From Rhabditoides inermis (taxonomy: Eukaryota; Nematoda; Chromadorea; Rhabditida; Rhabditidae), in contig CAWZYM010000018.1 of NCBI GenBank assembly GCA_963966185.1, positions 56,001-120,000 of the forward strand: a stretch of DNA of 64,000 nucleotides, in the 5' to 3' direction. The notes beneath the pieces were generated by a model. The model had not been told where the DNA came from. It was given only the letters and a program-made list of their open reading frames with translations, and did not search any database. The first letter of the stretch is position 1, and the number at the start of each line of letters is the position of its first letter. Positions 45,443 to 57,905 of this stretch are shown one piece after another. The position numbers and the translations under genes are program-made.

Positions 45443-48400
45443 GGAGAGAGAGAGAGAGATCTGTTCAGGTGCAAGTGACTGCTGCCGACTACACGCTTGC
45501 CGAAGACTACTCCAATGAGGTAGAGGAAACCACCACTCCTTTCTATGTGACGACGACAGATGGACACACTAGGTACGTATCTCCCTTCTTATAGTCTCAC
45601 TCAAACTCAATTGCAGCACGCTGCCTTCGATCAGCACGGATTCGTTCAAGTCGGGGTACGCGAATGCGGCTGTGTCCGCCACGTCCGCGCCGGCGCCGCA
45701 GCCAGGAAGACCCGTGCCCGCCGTCGCTGCCCGGCCTGCTCCTGTTCCATCCACCGCTAGACCCGCGCACCCTCCTCCTGCCGCTCCGACTGTGTCTGCT
45801 CGGCCCGCTCCCGCGCCTGCAACGACCACCGCGAGATCGGCTCCCGCCGCGCAGCCTGCTCCCGCCAATTCTGCCTACCAATCTCCTGCTGCCGCCGTCC
45901 GACCCGCTTCGTCTTCTTCTGTACCGGCTGCTCCCGCTGCGCAGCCCGTTTCCGTCCCGGCTCCTGCTGCTGCCACCGTCCCACCTGCGTCTCCAGTGGC
46001 GGCACCTGCTGGGGAGGCAGTCGGTCCGTCTGTCCCGTCTCCAGCTTATTTCGCTCCTGCTGTGCCGGCTGTCCAGCCAGTGCTTTCATGGTCAACGCCC
46101 GATAGGCCTTCTCCAACCAGCAACCAACCCGTCAACTCACCGGTTGTTGCCCACTCTGCCTCTTCCACTACACAACCTTCTACCTCAATGTCTGGGCCGA
46201 CGGGATCAGTAGTTGAGGGTCAAGGCAGCGCTCCGGCGAGTTCCTCAAACGCGGCTGCCACAGTCGAGCCGCCGGGGTACTCGTCTGTGCAGCCCCGCCC
46301 CTCCTTCTCACCCGTGCACCCGTACGGACAGGGCGCCAGTCTGCCTGCACCTTCCAACCCCTACTTCACCGGACAGGCAGCACCTTCTGATTCTAACCAA
46401 GGTGAATCCGGACCTCTACCGAACGGTGGTTTCGCTGCGCCCTACTCGGGTTTGACGGGCGGTCGCGGTGACTCTGCGGGTCCGACCGGCGGTCTGCCCC
46501 TGCCGTACCTCCCGCAGCAGCCGGTGCCGTCTGTGAAGGCCGTGCCGGAGTCGCGCGGAGAGACAGACGTGCCCTACCCGCAGACGCCTTCTGTGGAGAC
46601 GTCGAGTCCGCAAGCTCCGCCTGTCACATACTTCCCGGAGCCGATGACCAAGCAGGTAAAATCGCATTGTTTGTTGACAAAAATGTTATCGTTATTTCTA
46701 TATTGTCATTTGCAGCACATTCATGTATTTTTTTCTGATCACTTCTTTTCAGCCATTCCAACCACCAGCCACGGAGTTCCCGGTGCCAGCGAACAGTGTT
46801 CCCGCCATCACAAACATCAACTTTGTGCGGCCCACCAACCAGAAGGTGCGTTCTCATACAATATTAGGATCGGCGCGAAGCGCCTATCGTTTGGGTTCTA
46901 TCCAGCGGCGCGCAGAGCTGCTCGGACCGCAGGGTCGCCAAAATTCTACATATCAATTTGTAAATCGATTCAGGTGTCGTTCTACTCTCCGGAGAGGGAT
47001 TCGAGCGGTCGCGGCCCTACCTTGATCCTGTCGAATGCTGCGAAGGGAGAGGCGGAGCGGGCGGCGACCGCGCCCCGTCAGCCTCGTCCCACCGACTCCA
47101 CCGCCCCGCCGCCGCCCACTCTGGTGCCGTTCAACCCGGAGAACCCGTACGAGGAGGCGACTGTGGCGCCGCGCATGCCCGCACACATGCCTGCTTTCCA
47201 GCCGTTCGGCGGAGCTTTCCTACCCGTGCCCGCACCAGCACAATCCGGCAGCGGACCACCTGGTTCTTCTGGTGGTCCCTCCGGACCTGCCGTGACTCCT
47301 GGATCTGGTGCTAACGGACCTTCTTCTTACGGAAACAATGTTCCTTCCGGTGTGAGCCAACCTCGAGTTGAGAGTGTTGCGTCTCCTGTGCCTCTGGGAG
47401 ACGCTAAGTCGAACGAGGTGCGGGAGCCGCTGGACCTCGGACTCTACCCGAATGGCCGACCCATCACTGCTCTTCCCCATATGATGTCGATGGATGGAGC
47501 AAGTGACACCAACACTGGAGACGCCAGCCCTCGACCAGCCAGCGGTCCCTCCCATTCTTCCAGCGGACCATTCACTCCGCGTGTTCCCGTTGATTTGGGA
47601 CTACCTGGAAGCGGAAATCCGATTAGACCTGCTACTGGACATTCTTCTGGGCTTGGTTACGAAAACGGACCGTCTACTTCCAGTGGTCCTTCCAACCACC
47701 AAGGAGCTACACGCGGTCCTGTTGACCTGGGCGCACCGAGAGGAGGCGGTCGCAATGACGGTTCTGACGGCTCTAACGGCTCTTCTCTTACCCACGGAAA
47801 CGGTCCCTCTGTTCCGTCCAGCAACCAAGGAGGAGTTCGACCTACCGATACGATCATTGATTACACCAACAAAAGTCCCTCATCGTCTTCCCACGGTCCC
47901 GTAGATCTCGGAGCTCCGAAGACAGGCTCTATCCATCCGGCTGTGCCCGCTCCCGGCAGTCATAAGCCGTCCGTCCCGCAGCCTGGCTACGATTCGTCCA
48001 ACAACGGGCAGCCCAGGGCGCCAGTGAACCTGGGGGCACTGAAGGAAAGCGGGGTGCGTCCATCCGACTCTTCCACAAACGGACATGAGCTGAGCGCGCC
48101 AGTCGATGCGGCTCGACCTGCTCCAAACACTCCTGCGACATACGACAACGCATTGCCGAATCCCGGTTCCTCTCCCGGCAACGGTCCGAGCAGCACACCT
48201 GGACAGGTGCCGCGCGGTCCAGTCGATCTCGGAGGGCCAAGCGCCAACCCTCTGCGCCCCTCAGACTCCAGCTATCCCGGGCCTCCCACCGGCGGCTCCG
48301 GAAAGCCTGTCTCGACTCGTCCTAAGAATCCAAATAACGGCAATCCTGATCAGTCTAGTCCTTACCACTCGGTTGTTCCCGGTGGACCACGTGGGCAGAG

Positions 48401-48749
48401 TGGACCTGCCATTCCCGCGGTGCCCAGTACAGAAGGCATCTCCCGTCCCGCCTCACCCTACGATGAATCATCCCGTCCCTCCGTTGCTGTCACTGGACCG
48501 GGAAGCTCCGCCCCTTCAACACCCGCCCCTTCGGTCATCCCTCCCGTGCCTGGAGTCGAGGACATCACTCGTTCATCGGTCGACGACCGGCTCACTAATC
48601 CGCCTGGCAGTGAGGGAGAGCCGTTCACTGCGAGGGGGAACATGTTCGAGGAGGAGCAGCTCACTCCTAGCACAGTGCCCACCTACCGGCCGGAGCCGTA
48701 CAAGCCCTATGCTATTCCCCGAGGAGACAGCGAGGTGAGGGAAGTTTGT

Positions 48750-48788
<39 letters not shown>

Positions 48789-49140
48789 GAGAGAGGAGAG
48801 AGCGATGTTGTGTTGCAGACGCCGCGAGTCGTCGGCGCGCCCGCCGTCCGCACCAGTCGCCCAAGCGATTCGACGAGAACCAATGAGGCACGTTTGTTGT
48901 GCAAAGAACGTGATCATAAAAGATTCCCGTGTCTCATGTATAACATTGCTGTATCAGAACGTTCCTCCTCGAATGGTGAGTGCTCCGGCAGTGCACAGCG
49001 GAGTGCCCTCTCCTGCATCCCAGCCCTCTCCTATTCGACCAGGACTGCACCCAGGCAGTCAGCTAACCATGGAGAAGATAGTCGACACCACCACTCCCCT
49101 GGCCACTACACAGCTAGCGCCGACGAGGTATGGATGGATG

Positions 49141-49186
<46 letters not shown>

Positions 49187-50513
49187 TCTTGTTCTAGTGT
49201 GCCTTCCGGAGCATACCCGGTTCGTCCTGTCGGTCCCTCATCATACGGTGATGAGTCGACGCCGCGACCGGAAGAGACGACCACTCAGCCATCGACGACC
49301 GCCGAATTCGTGCCGACCTTCCACACCAAGTACTCCACTGATGCGACGTGGGTGGCCATGTAAAAATTCAACTTGTACATAAGTACATTGTAATCAAAAC
49401 ACGTTGTCTATTCAAAATAAGGAGGTGGTAGAGTAATAAGGAGGTGGTAGAGTAGAGTAGGGTGGCTTGGACAAATTTGACGATGTGGAGTGAGTGGGTG
49501 GTCCTATCTAACGTTTAACTATTATTACCATTTGTACATTGTGACTTGACTATTCAAAAGACACAATGCAAGAAGTAGGAAGAGTAGGAAGGTTTGAAGA
49601 AATGTGACGATGCTGAGTTTCAGTGTGGCTCCGTCCGCGCCACAGTCCTACCAGACCCCGCTCAGTGTGCCCTCCGAAAGCTCGCAGACAACAGCCAGCC
49701 CACTCGCCACCACTGACTACCTGCCCACCTATCACACAAAGTTTCCGAAGGGACCAGAGTGAGTGACATTAAGTAATTTATACGGTTGCATAATAACACG
49801 CAGAAAAAAAAGAAGATTCAACAAAGTCAGAAGAGCCACCGTTTGAAAGCAGCAGGGGGTCGTTGGTGTAAGACATCTAGTATGATATCAGCGAAACAAG
49901 AAAGAGGATTTACGCACTCGCATGTTGTGCTGAAAACAGCTAGTGATCACATTGCGTGTTGAGTGCGTCTCCCCCAACGGCGCCCCCGTACAACCCACCC
50001 TCCGCCATTGATCTACCCGCCACACCGGCAGGCGGCGCGTATACCACTCCGGCACAGGTGAGTACGGTCTGATCCGATGAGCATTGTTGCTATCAATCTC
50101 GCGCTACTGTTCGGCATCTGTCTTCGGTCAGTCTCTTCGGCAGCAATTCCAAAGTGTTACGGAGGGATCGCAAGGAATTCCGAAGTGTTCGGGAGTGTTC
50201 GGGAGTATTAGGCATTTCGGTAGTGTTATGGGGGCGAATCGAAAAGCAATTCCAAAGTGTGAGACTGAGCGCAACTTCATAAACTCTTTGCAGGGCAGCT
50301 ACGAAGACACGACGTCGTCTCCGGCTTCGACTACGCCTTCATCCAACGAAGAGCAGCCGCCGTGAGTGTAATCGACATGACTTTATACGAACTGATTCAC
50401 AGAAAACGCCCGCCATCCCTCCCACCCTACTATCCCCCGTCGGACACACCGGAGACTCCCACAGACAAGCCCTATCCCACACCGCCCGAGGCGCCGCCTA
50501 CCTATCAGGTGCG

Positions 50514-50553
<40 letters not shown>

Positions 50554-52813
50554 GGCAACACGATTCAGCCGACTCCCTCTCCGTACCAACCTCCCGCTTC
50601 TTCGACTCCCTACTACAACGAGGAGACGCGAGTCACCACCCCGCCCTACGGACAGCCAACGCCGTCCACGCTCGCCCCGCCCCTCCCGGCCACGCCCACT
50701 ACCAAGGTGGGCGGAGAGAGAGAGACAAGGAGGGATTCTGTTTCAGAGTGGTCTCGTGCCGAACCGGGTGCGTGGCAAGCCGCACGTGGTTTGCCGGGAA
50801 GAGGGGATCGAATTCTCCGTCGACACTCTTTTCCCATTCACCGGACAGGTGTTCGCAAACGACAGGAAGCGCGTGCCGATGTGAGATCTTTCTCTCTCTC
50901 TTTCTCTCCCTCCCCCCTCCCCCTCTCTCTCTCCCTCTCCCTCTCTTTCTCTCCCTCCCTCCCTCTCTCTCACTCTCCTCACCCTCCACCTGCAGGTGCT
51001 TCAAGCACTTCTCCATCGACTCGTCTCCCAGTCTGTTCATGCCCTTCTCCGAGTGTGGCATTCGGAACGCGGGCGAGAAAGAGGCGCAGGAGCAGTACCA
51101 CATGCAGGTACGACATCAGATGATTTTTTTTATTGTTGGTATTGCGTTAATCTCACCACTCATAGAGAGTAACAAAGATATAGCCGTACCAATTGTTCTC
51201 AGCCGAAAACAAGACAGCGCCTTGGATTATAACGACATGCTGTAAGACACGCCCGGAACACAATCCTGTTACGGGCCAGGAGCTGGCTAATAGTTCAGCT
51301 TTCCACCAGAATTTTTGCCTTTTTTTTGTTCTACTACAATTTGATCTTCTTGACTTACTGATCCGGCTATATTATTTTGCTCCAGGTCGTGGTGATGTTC
51401 GATCAGGAGGATGGCACCTCGTCGCTCCAGTCATTCCTGGCGCAGGTGAGAGAGAGAGGGGGAGGGAGGGAGAGAAGGAGGGAGAGAGAGAGGGAGGGAG
51501 AGAGAGAGGGAGGGAGAGAAAGAGTTTGGCATCATCCCTTGTTTTCAGTGTGTGACGACCAAATGGCCAACGGAGAAGGAGCAGAAGCCGAAGAAGATCA
51601 AGGAAGCACTCGACGAGTGAGCAGCTACTCAATTCCTTCTTCCTCCTTCTTCCTCTATCTCTCTCTCTCTCTCTCTCTCCACTCCTCCCTCCAGGCTCAA
51701 GCTGGCGATGACTCGTCTGGAGCAGAAGGCGCCTCTGCCGACTGTCGAAATGCGGATAGTCGTCGACGTCGACCACAAGGTGCCCAAAAATCGATAACAC
51801 ATTATTCAATCAATATTATCGATCCAGCTGGGACCGGAAGTGGACGAGGTGGATCTCGGCATGCCGCTGGCTGTGGAGTGGAAGATGACGCCGCCGTCAG
51901 GTGAGTCGCATTACAATAATAGACATCAAGATAACTTACAATTATTACGGTGGCGAGTGTTCAATTCTTACACGTAACATAACTAAGCCTGTGCATGATC
52001 GTTGCCTTTACTGGTTCGGAAACAGACTCATACTTCGTCGAAGTTGTGCAGCTCAGCGAAGCGACGCAGATGCTCGTCGACGTAGAGCGAGAGGGGTCCT
52101 CGGAGGGGCAGCCGACCCTGTTCGTCCAAGAGGCGAGGGTCGCATTGCCGCTCGTTCAGCACTCCCAGTGCCCTGCAGTCAGTCGTGCTGTGTATGTGCT
52201 TGTTCCAACTCACTCCATAGCCATCAGCTTGTACGTCTTCTTGGAAGCGAGTTATGGCAGGCCCAGTTCGAAGAGTCGCTTGAGAATGCGACTCGGCGCC
52301 GGGTCGTCGGCGATCTCACCGGTGAATCCATCCGAGTGGTAGCACGACGACTTGAAACGAAAGGAATAGGGAAACGAGAGAGGGGGAAACGAGACTGAGT
52401 AAGAGACTTACATCGTTGACCACATATATGACGGCTGTATGGGATGATCCAACGGTCACGCTCCGCATGTCAGTCGATGCCAGTTCGCCCACGAGAAAGT
52501 CTAAATAGCTAGAATGAAGATAGAGATAATCTCTATGATATGCTTACCTGTGAGCACTTTTCGGAAGATGTCGTTCCACGCATGTCGTGGAAACGGCTGA
52601 CTGAAAGAAGAGCGGACATGAGCAGCGAAAAGTGACCCACACTCACACTCCCTCCTTTTTCTGCTGCTTTGGTGTCGCGAAGAAGTAGAATCTGCCACCG
52701 TATTTATCGAACCGCCGCGCCACTTCCTTGAACAGACGGGGGTCCTCGTAGTCCACGAAGAAACCGGGATGCTCCTGAATCCGTATTAGGACATCTTCTC
52801 TATAAACGGAAAC

Positions 52814-52851
<38 letters not shown>

Positions 52852-53928
52852 TAGCGAGCGCAAATGAGGAGATAGCCGTAATTTGACGAAGGGGAAGGGG
52901 TTCACCTGTAGCAGTCTCAACATGAGGTCATAGGAATGCGCGTACGTCGCTAAGTCCTTGGCTTCTTCGCTCCGCATCTGCTGAATATCAAGTCGTTCAA
53001 GAAGTTTCGGGAGATTCCCAACAGTCAGCGACCCTCTAAAATGGAATGGATTCTTGAGTGAGAGCGAGCGAGCAAAAAGACAGAGAGCGACGGACAAAGA
53101 CATGAATGATTACGCACGCATACTCGGTCACTCTTCTTTTTTTCTTGTGAATAGCGACAATGTGAAGGTAGGGTTGGAGGGGCGATCCGGATACAAGGCG
53201 CGCATACGCGGACACTGTGCTCTCTGCCTTCACTCTCACATACACAATGAACCTGCAAACTAGCAATACATAACAACTAACAAACGAGTATTATCGTCTC
53301 TTCACATAATAAAGAAGGCCTTTGCCATTTTGACGAATACACGGATTTCTCGTGTCAACTTTCGCAAGTCACGACTCACCCAGTGGATCCCTCGACTACC
53401 ATTCGCTCCACTTTGCATTCGCTCACTTCCCACAGCATATTTCTATCCGCAGGCAGCACCCACTCACACACCCACTCGCGAACCAACCTGCAATGCGAAA
53501 CGGCGATTCATGAACTATAGTGAACTGCGAGAAAACTTGTATCACCGATTACTATCTCAACTCAACCCAACTCACTCGGCCGGTAGGAACGTGTAAAGCG
53601 ACACTTCGCAACGTGACTTGGACGGGTCGTCTTCATTCTCGTATAGACGAATGATGAGGTGTGACATGCCGGACTGAATCCGATGAGTGAATAAGGAAAT
53701 GGGACGGGTGCGCGTTGTGAAAACGCCAGCCGCCAGGCTCCAGCAGAACTTCTTACATTCAAATGGAGACGCAACTATCGCAACTATAGCATGTGATGCA
53801 GGCACACAACAAAACATGTAATGTCTACTTAAGATAACACATTGATTATGAACGTGATTTCAGCCGCGTATGGGTTCCACGTTCGCAACTGCCTCGTACT
53901 CGATGAGCTCTCCGGCGGAAGACATCAG

Positions 53929-53977
<49 letters not shown>

Positions 53978-54196
53978 GAGAGAGGGGAGAGGGGGAGAGA
54001 GAGAGAGAGGAAGAGAGAGGGGAGAGGGGGAGAGAGAGAGAGATTTCACATTCCAGATGATCGACGCTTCGGGATGCAGTCGCGACATCAACATCTTCAG
54101 CCATCCCCACTACGACACAGAAAAGGATACTGCCATGAGTCACATGCACGCATTCAAGGTAGAGAGAGATATATAGAGAGAGAAAAAGAGAGAGAA

Positions 54197-54241
<45 letters not shown>

Positions 54242-54804
54242 TGTAAGTTCAGGTGCCTGACCACACTCGTCTGCGCGTCTTCTGTGACATCCTCATCTGC
54301 TCTGACATCCCGGCCAGTGGCTCCAACGTCAGCTCATGCGCCTCCGTTCCAACGGTGCGTGTCCCGAGCCATGTATCCACTCTCTCCCTTGCAGCCTCCG
54401 TACTGTCCCGACCTCATCACCTCCCCATCCAACTCCATTCTCTACGACGCCGGACAGCCGGCAGTGCGCAGGCGAGAAGTACGACGCGTCCGCAAAGCTC
54501 ATTTCAAACGTGCCCATTTCAGACCATCGACGAATCGAGTCTCACGCAAAACGTCAGATACTCTCTGTGTCTGGGCGAATCGTGCGCCGACCATCCTCCA
54601 GGTAGTCTGTTCTCACTTCTGTCCTTTGAATTTCTGTCCTCCTGTCCATCTCTCTCACACCCTCTCTATTCCATTCATCCACCTGTTCCAGAGCGACTCG
54701 TGTTCTGCTTCGACACTCATTGGATGGCGTTCGGCACTGCCTTCTCTGCCTCTGCTCTCCTCCTTTCTTCCATGACATACAGTATACTCCGACTTTCCCA
54801 CTGA
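43586..54804 (+). CDS. Large Pro/Ser/Thr-rich ZP-domain membrane protein (cuticlin-like)
   Basis: Probable apical extracellular-matrix protein of epidermis or cuticle. Start ATG 43586 gives a signal peptide (MVRRRWWDGPPILLLSLLC). About 1500 residues of Pro/Ser/Thr/Gly-rich sequence follow in many exons; the largest runs from about 45616 to 46655, and 46976-48734 continues it. Six copies of a PVDLG motif occur at 47420-48250. The ZP domain starts near 50750: KPHVVCREEGIEFSVDTLFP, CFKHF, MPFSECGIRNAG, VVVMFDQEDGTSSLQSF, then after a long intron AAYGFHVRNCLVLDEL, IDASGCSRDINIFSHPHYD and LRVFCDILICSD. A basic site (RRRE, near 54475) precedes the C-terminal membrane segment (MAFGTAFSASALLLSSM), as in furin-processed ZP proteins. 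A 44-base intron follows that site and keeps the phase. Intron 51901-53861 contains a gene on the other strand. Exon borders in the linker are approximate. Confidence 0.82.
47420..48250 (+). repeat. Six-fold PVDLG protein repeat in the ZP linker
   Basis: Degenerate copies read EPLDLGLY, VPVDLGLP, GPVDLGAP, GPVDLGAP, APVNLGAL and GPVDLGGP, spaced 35-60 residues apart in Ser/Gly/Pro-rich sequence. Confidence 0.85.
52252..53817 (-). CDS. Unrecognised protein nested in the ZP-gene intron
   Basis: Not recognised. Start at the complement of 53815-53817 (MFCCVPASHAIVAIVASPFE). Exons in phase then read FCWSLAAGVFTTRTRPISLF, SHLIIRLYENEDDPSKSRCE, WVLPADRNMLWEVSECKVER, GFIVYVRVKAESTVSAYARL, GSLTVGNLPKLLERLDIQQM, EHPGFFVDYEDPRLFKEVAR, QPFPRHAWNDIFRKVLTG, DFLVGELASTDMRSVTVG and finally SRILKRLFELGLP with the stop at the complement of 52252-52254. 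The N-terminal half has a beta-rich look (alternating hydrophobic strands) that could be MATH-like, but key positions are not clear enough to claim it. It lies wholly inside the ZP intron 51901-53861 on the opposite strand. An alternative 3' exon ending at 52028 is possible. Confidence 0.65.
52818..52848. repeat. (TA)n microsatellite
   Basis: About 15 TA dinucleotides inside an intron of the nested minus-strand gene. Confidence 0.97.
53932..54040. repeat. (GA)n array with duplicated block in a ZP intron
   Basis: Starts at the donor (GTAGAGAGAG). A 35-base block containing GGAAGAGAGAGGGGAGAGGG is present twice in tandem. A second array fills the next intron (54163-54241). Confidence 0.95.
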
Positions 54805-55178
54805 TGCCTTTACCAGCTACCCTAGTGCAATACCCTCGGATACTCTACCTCATTTTGCTTGTGCAATATTCCCTTATCCACAGACTTCTAATAACCATGC
54901 TATATCCCGGTGATACTCATTAATAAACATTACACATAATTTATTACCTCAAACAACAAATACACTACAAACTATTCGAATATGCTCTGTCACTCGCTCT
55001 CTGATATGCAAAAAGACCGAAAACAAATAGAAAAATGCGAGTTCTCATAGTCGCGTAACACCCCTGGTAAGCACAACGAATAGGCGCCTAGACTATTCAC
55101 AACACTATGGCACTGAATATGTCACACCGGGATGGACACTGGAAGCGCGTCAGGCGGGGCAGCACTCGGCGTGCGCCT
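54805..55178. other. 3' region between the ZP gene and BCKDHB
   Basis: 374 bases between convergent stops, AT-rich, presumably both 3' UTRs. An AATAAA occurs near 54922 on the plus strand. Confidence 0.6.
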
Positions 55179-57477
55179 TCAGAACTTGAGCGACTTCTTG
55201 ATGGCGTCGAAGACACGCCACTTGGTGGGCAGGTAGAAGGGCTCGTGCACGTGGGGGAAGGGAGTGTCCCAGCCACACACGCGCTCGATCGGAGACTCCA
55301 GGTTCAGGAAGCAGCGACGCTGCAACAACAACCATCTCTCTCTCTCTCTCTCTCTCTCTGACTCTCTCCCTCTTCCTTGCCCTTCCTCACTCCCCCTTCT
55401 ATTCCCCCTTCAATGCAAACATCCTGCTACTACACAATTTTCATTACTGAATTCTGCACACAACCACAACATCTCCTGATAACGGTTATCACACTAGCTC
55501 GCTTATCTCTCTCACATTGCTGACCGGATGGTCTGACCAGTCGGAATCGTGCCATTCAATTGAAAGAACAACGAAAAATCAATAATCAAACAAATCAATC
55601 AATACCTGGATGGTGGCGGCGATCTCGGCTCCAAAGCCGCTGGTGATGGGAGCCTCATGGGAGACAATCAGGCGACCCGTCTTCTCCACACTCTGCAACA
55701 CACAATCATCAACAAACAAAACAATCAATAAACAATAACAAATTAATAAATGCAACTCACGGCAGCAATGTGGTCCTCGTCCCAGGGCTGGATGGTGCGC
55801 AGGTCAATCACCTGAACACATCATCAGACTCAATGACAACTACAACGAGAGGTTCTCTCCCCCTCCTCCCTGCCCACCTCGCAGTCAGCTCCCAGCTGCT
55901 CCTTGGCCAGCTCGGCAGCCTCCAGCAGCACGTGTACCTGCGTGCCCCATCCAACGAGAGTGATGTCCTTGCCTACAACATGGATATGCATAATACATAG
56001 CTTTAACTGAACTCTGAACAACATGAATCACATTGCAGAAGTGAAACAACACAAATCACATCGCACAACCCGACAAACGTGCCCACGACACAAACAACAA
56101 GTGCAGAGCGCGCAAAAAGATCGAAACAACATGTGGTTTCCGTTTCAGCTATTCCAGGAAAAAAGGAGGTCTACAAAAAGTAAACTATAAGCAACGCACC
56201 GGTCCTGAGTGTCTCGGCCTTTCCGAGCGGGATCATGTAGTCCTCCGAGGGAACCTCCTCCACAGCCAGACGGTACAGGATCTAAAGGTAACGTTTACGC
56301 CAATGACCAGAAAACGTCTCCGCCATACTTCAGATGCGTATACGAAAAATAGAATATATAACACATGTTGTGCTAGTGCTACATACCTTGGGCTCGAAGA
56401 AGATGCAGGGGTTGGGGTCGCGGATGCACGAGAGCAAGAGACCCTTGGCCTGGATAGGACCGCGCGGCACGACAATCTGGAAACACAAACTGACTTTGCA
56501 ACAAATAAATAGTTCACTATCACATATACTCCCGTTTCTAGATTGTGAGTGGATAATATCAAACCCTAGTTGCTGTGCGTGCGCGCGCACCTTGAGTCCG
56601 GGAGTGTGTGTGAAGTGTGCCTCGGGGGACTGCGAGTGGTAGAGGGCGCCGTGGCCGACGGCGCCCCACGTGGCGCGGATCGTCAGCCCGCCGCACTCGA
56701 ACAGACCGCCCGACCGGTAGCGGTACTTGGCCGCCTCGTTCACGATCTGAACACATAACTATTATATATAATTATTATAACTAATAAATATTATATACAA
56801 AGAAATGTATTGAGTTTGTGTGACAGTGTATTTTCACGACCGTATCGCTGAGCCTTCGTGGCATCTTCAATTAGCGAGAGAGCGGCGGAGAGGAACTGAG
56901 GAGGCAATAAAGCTTCTCGCGAGTAATCTCTAGACGCCATCGTTTTTCTTCGAGACTTTGCTACTTACCCAACGGAATCGATCGAAAAAAATAACAACAT
57001 ACCTGATCGTAGGCGGGGAAGATGTAGTCTCCGAACTGAATCTCGGCAATGGCCGTGGATCCAGCGACGGCCAGACCGATTCCGAATCCGGCGATTCCCT
57101 GCTCACACAGGGGAGTGTTGAACACGCGGTCTTTGCCTGCAACCGACTTGTACAATCCATAGCGATGGCTTTCCACGCACCGTACTTGTCCTTGAGTCCG
57201 AGGGAGCAGCGGAAGACTCCTCCGAATGCCACGTCCTCTCCGAACACGACGGCCGACTCGTCCTTGGCCATAGCCTGGTCCATCGCCTGGTTCACCGCCT
57301 GGCACAGGTTCAGCTTCTGCAGGTCCGCGCCTGCAACCATTATGCTAAAAATATTTATAAATCGATAATGTTACCGAGGGAGGGATCGGCGACGGATGGC
57401 TGGAAGGTGAAGTGGGAGGCGAGACGGCGCTGCGCCAACCGCTGCGCCAACGAGAGCGGGCTCTTCAGCAGCGACAT
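55179..57477 (-). CDS. BCKDHB: Branched-chain 2-oxoacid dehydrogenase E1 beta subunit
   Basis: Mitochondrial matrix enzyme subunit in leucine, isoleucine and valine breakdown; E1 decarboxylates the 2-oxoacids with thiamine diphosphate. Start at the complement of 57475-57477, giving a mitochondrial presequence ([20 protein letters not shown]). The order matches BCKDHB rather than pyruvate dehydrogenase beta: [152 protein letters not shown] and [20 protein letters not shown]. It ends [10 protein letters not shown] with the stop at 55179-55181. Ten or so exons. The EDVAFGG thiamine-diphosphate region is intact. Divergent from PDCD5. Confidence 0.95.
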
Positions 57478-57905
57478 CTGCAAGCCGGCCAGTGCAATTG
57501 CGAGAAGACTGCACACGCAAACCTATCCCCCCGCCAACAACGCGGTGATAAGAAATTGAGAGAGCATCGATTAGTTGTCAGTTTTTTCAACGTTTCAAAC
57601 AGAGCTCGGATGCGCGTCAATCGCAAGTGCAACATGATGGAAACTACCAACAATTCTTAACAAGAACAATGGGAAAATGATATAGAACATTTCGTGGAGA
57701 ATAAACAAGAATTAAGTGCAAAAGTGCGCACCCATTTTATGGTTCAGTTCTCGAGTTTCGTATTGGTTTTACTATTATTGAATTCTCACGACGAATTTCG
57801 GTGTTTGTTTTCGAGATTGTTCTATCATCTGTTTGATTGTTTTGGTTTTAGTTTCACTTGTTTTATTTGTTCTAGTAAACCTGAACTAATTACTTGACAT
57901 TGCAG
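57478..57905. promoter_or_regulatory. Divergent promoter region BCKDHB / PDCD5
   Basis: 428 bases between divergent starts. Acceptor-like AGs sit directly before both ATGs (cttgcag before BCKDHB, cattgcag before PDCD5), so both messages may be trans-spliced. The promoter role is inferred from position. Confidence 0.5.

Noticed and set aside
54476..54519. Frame change after the basic site RRRE in the ZP gene
   Set aside because: A 44-base GT-AG intron joins RRRE to TIDESSLTQN in phase and leads to a normal C-terminal membrane segment.
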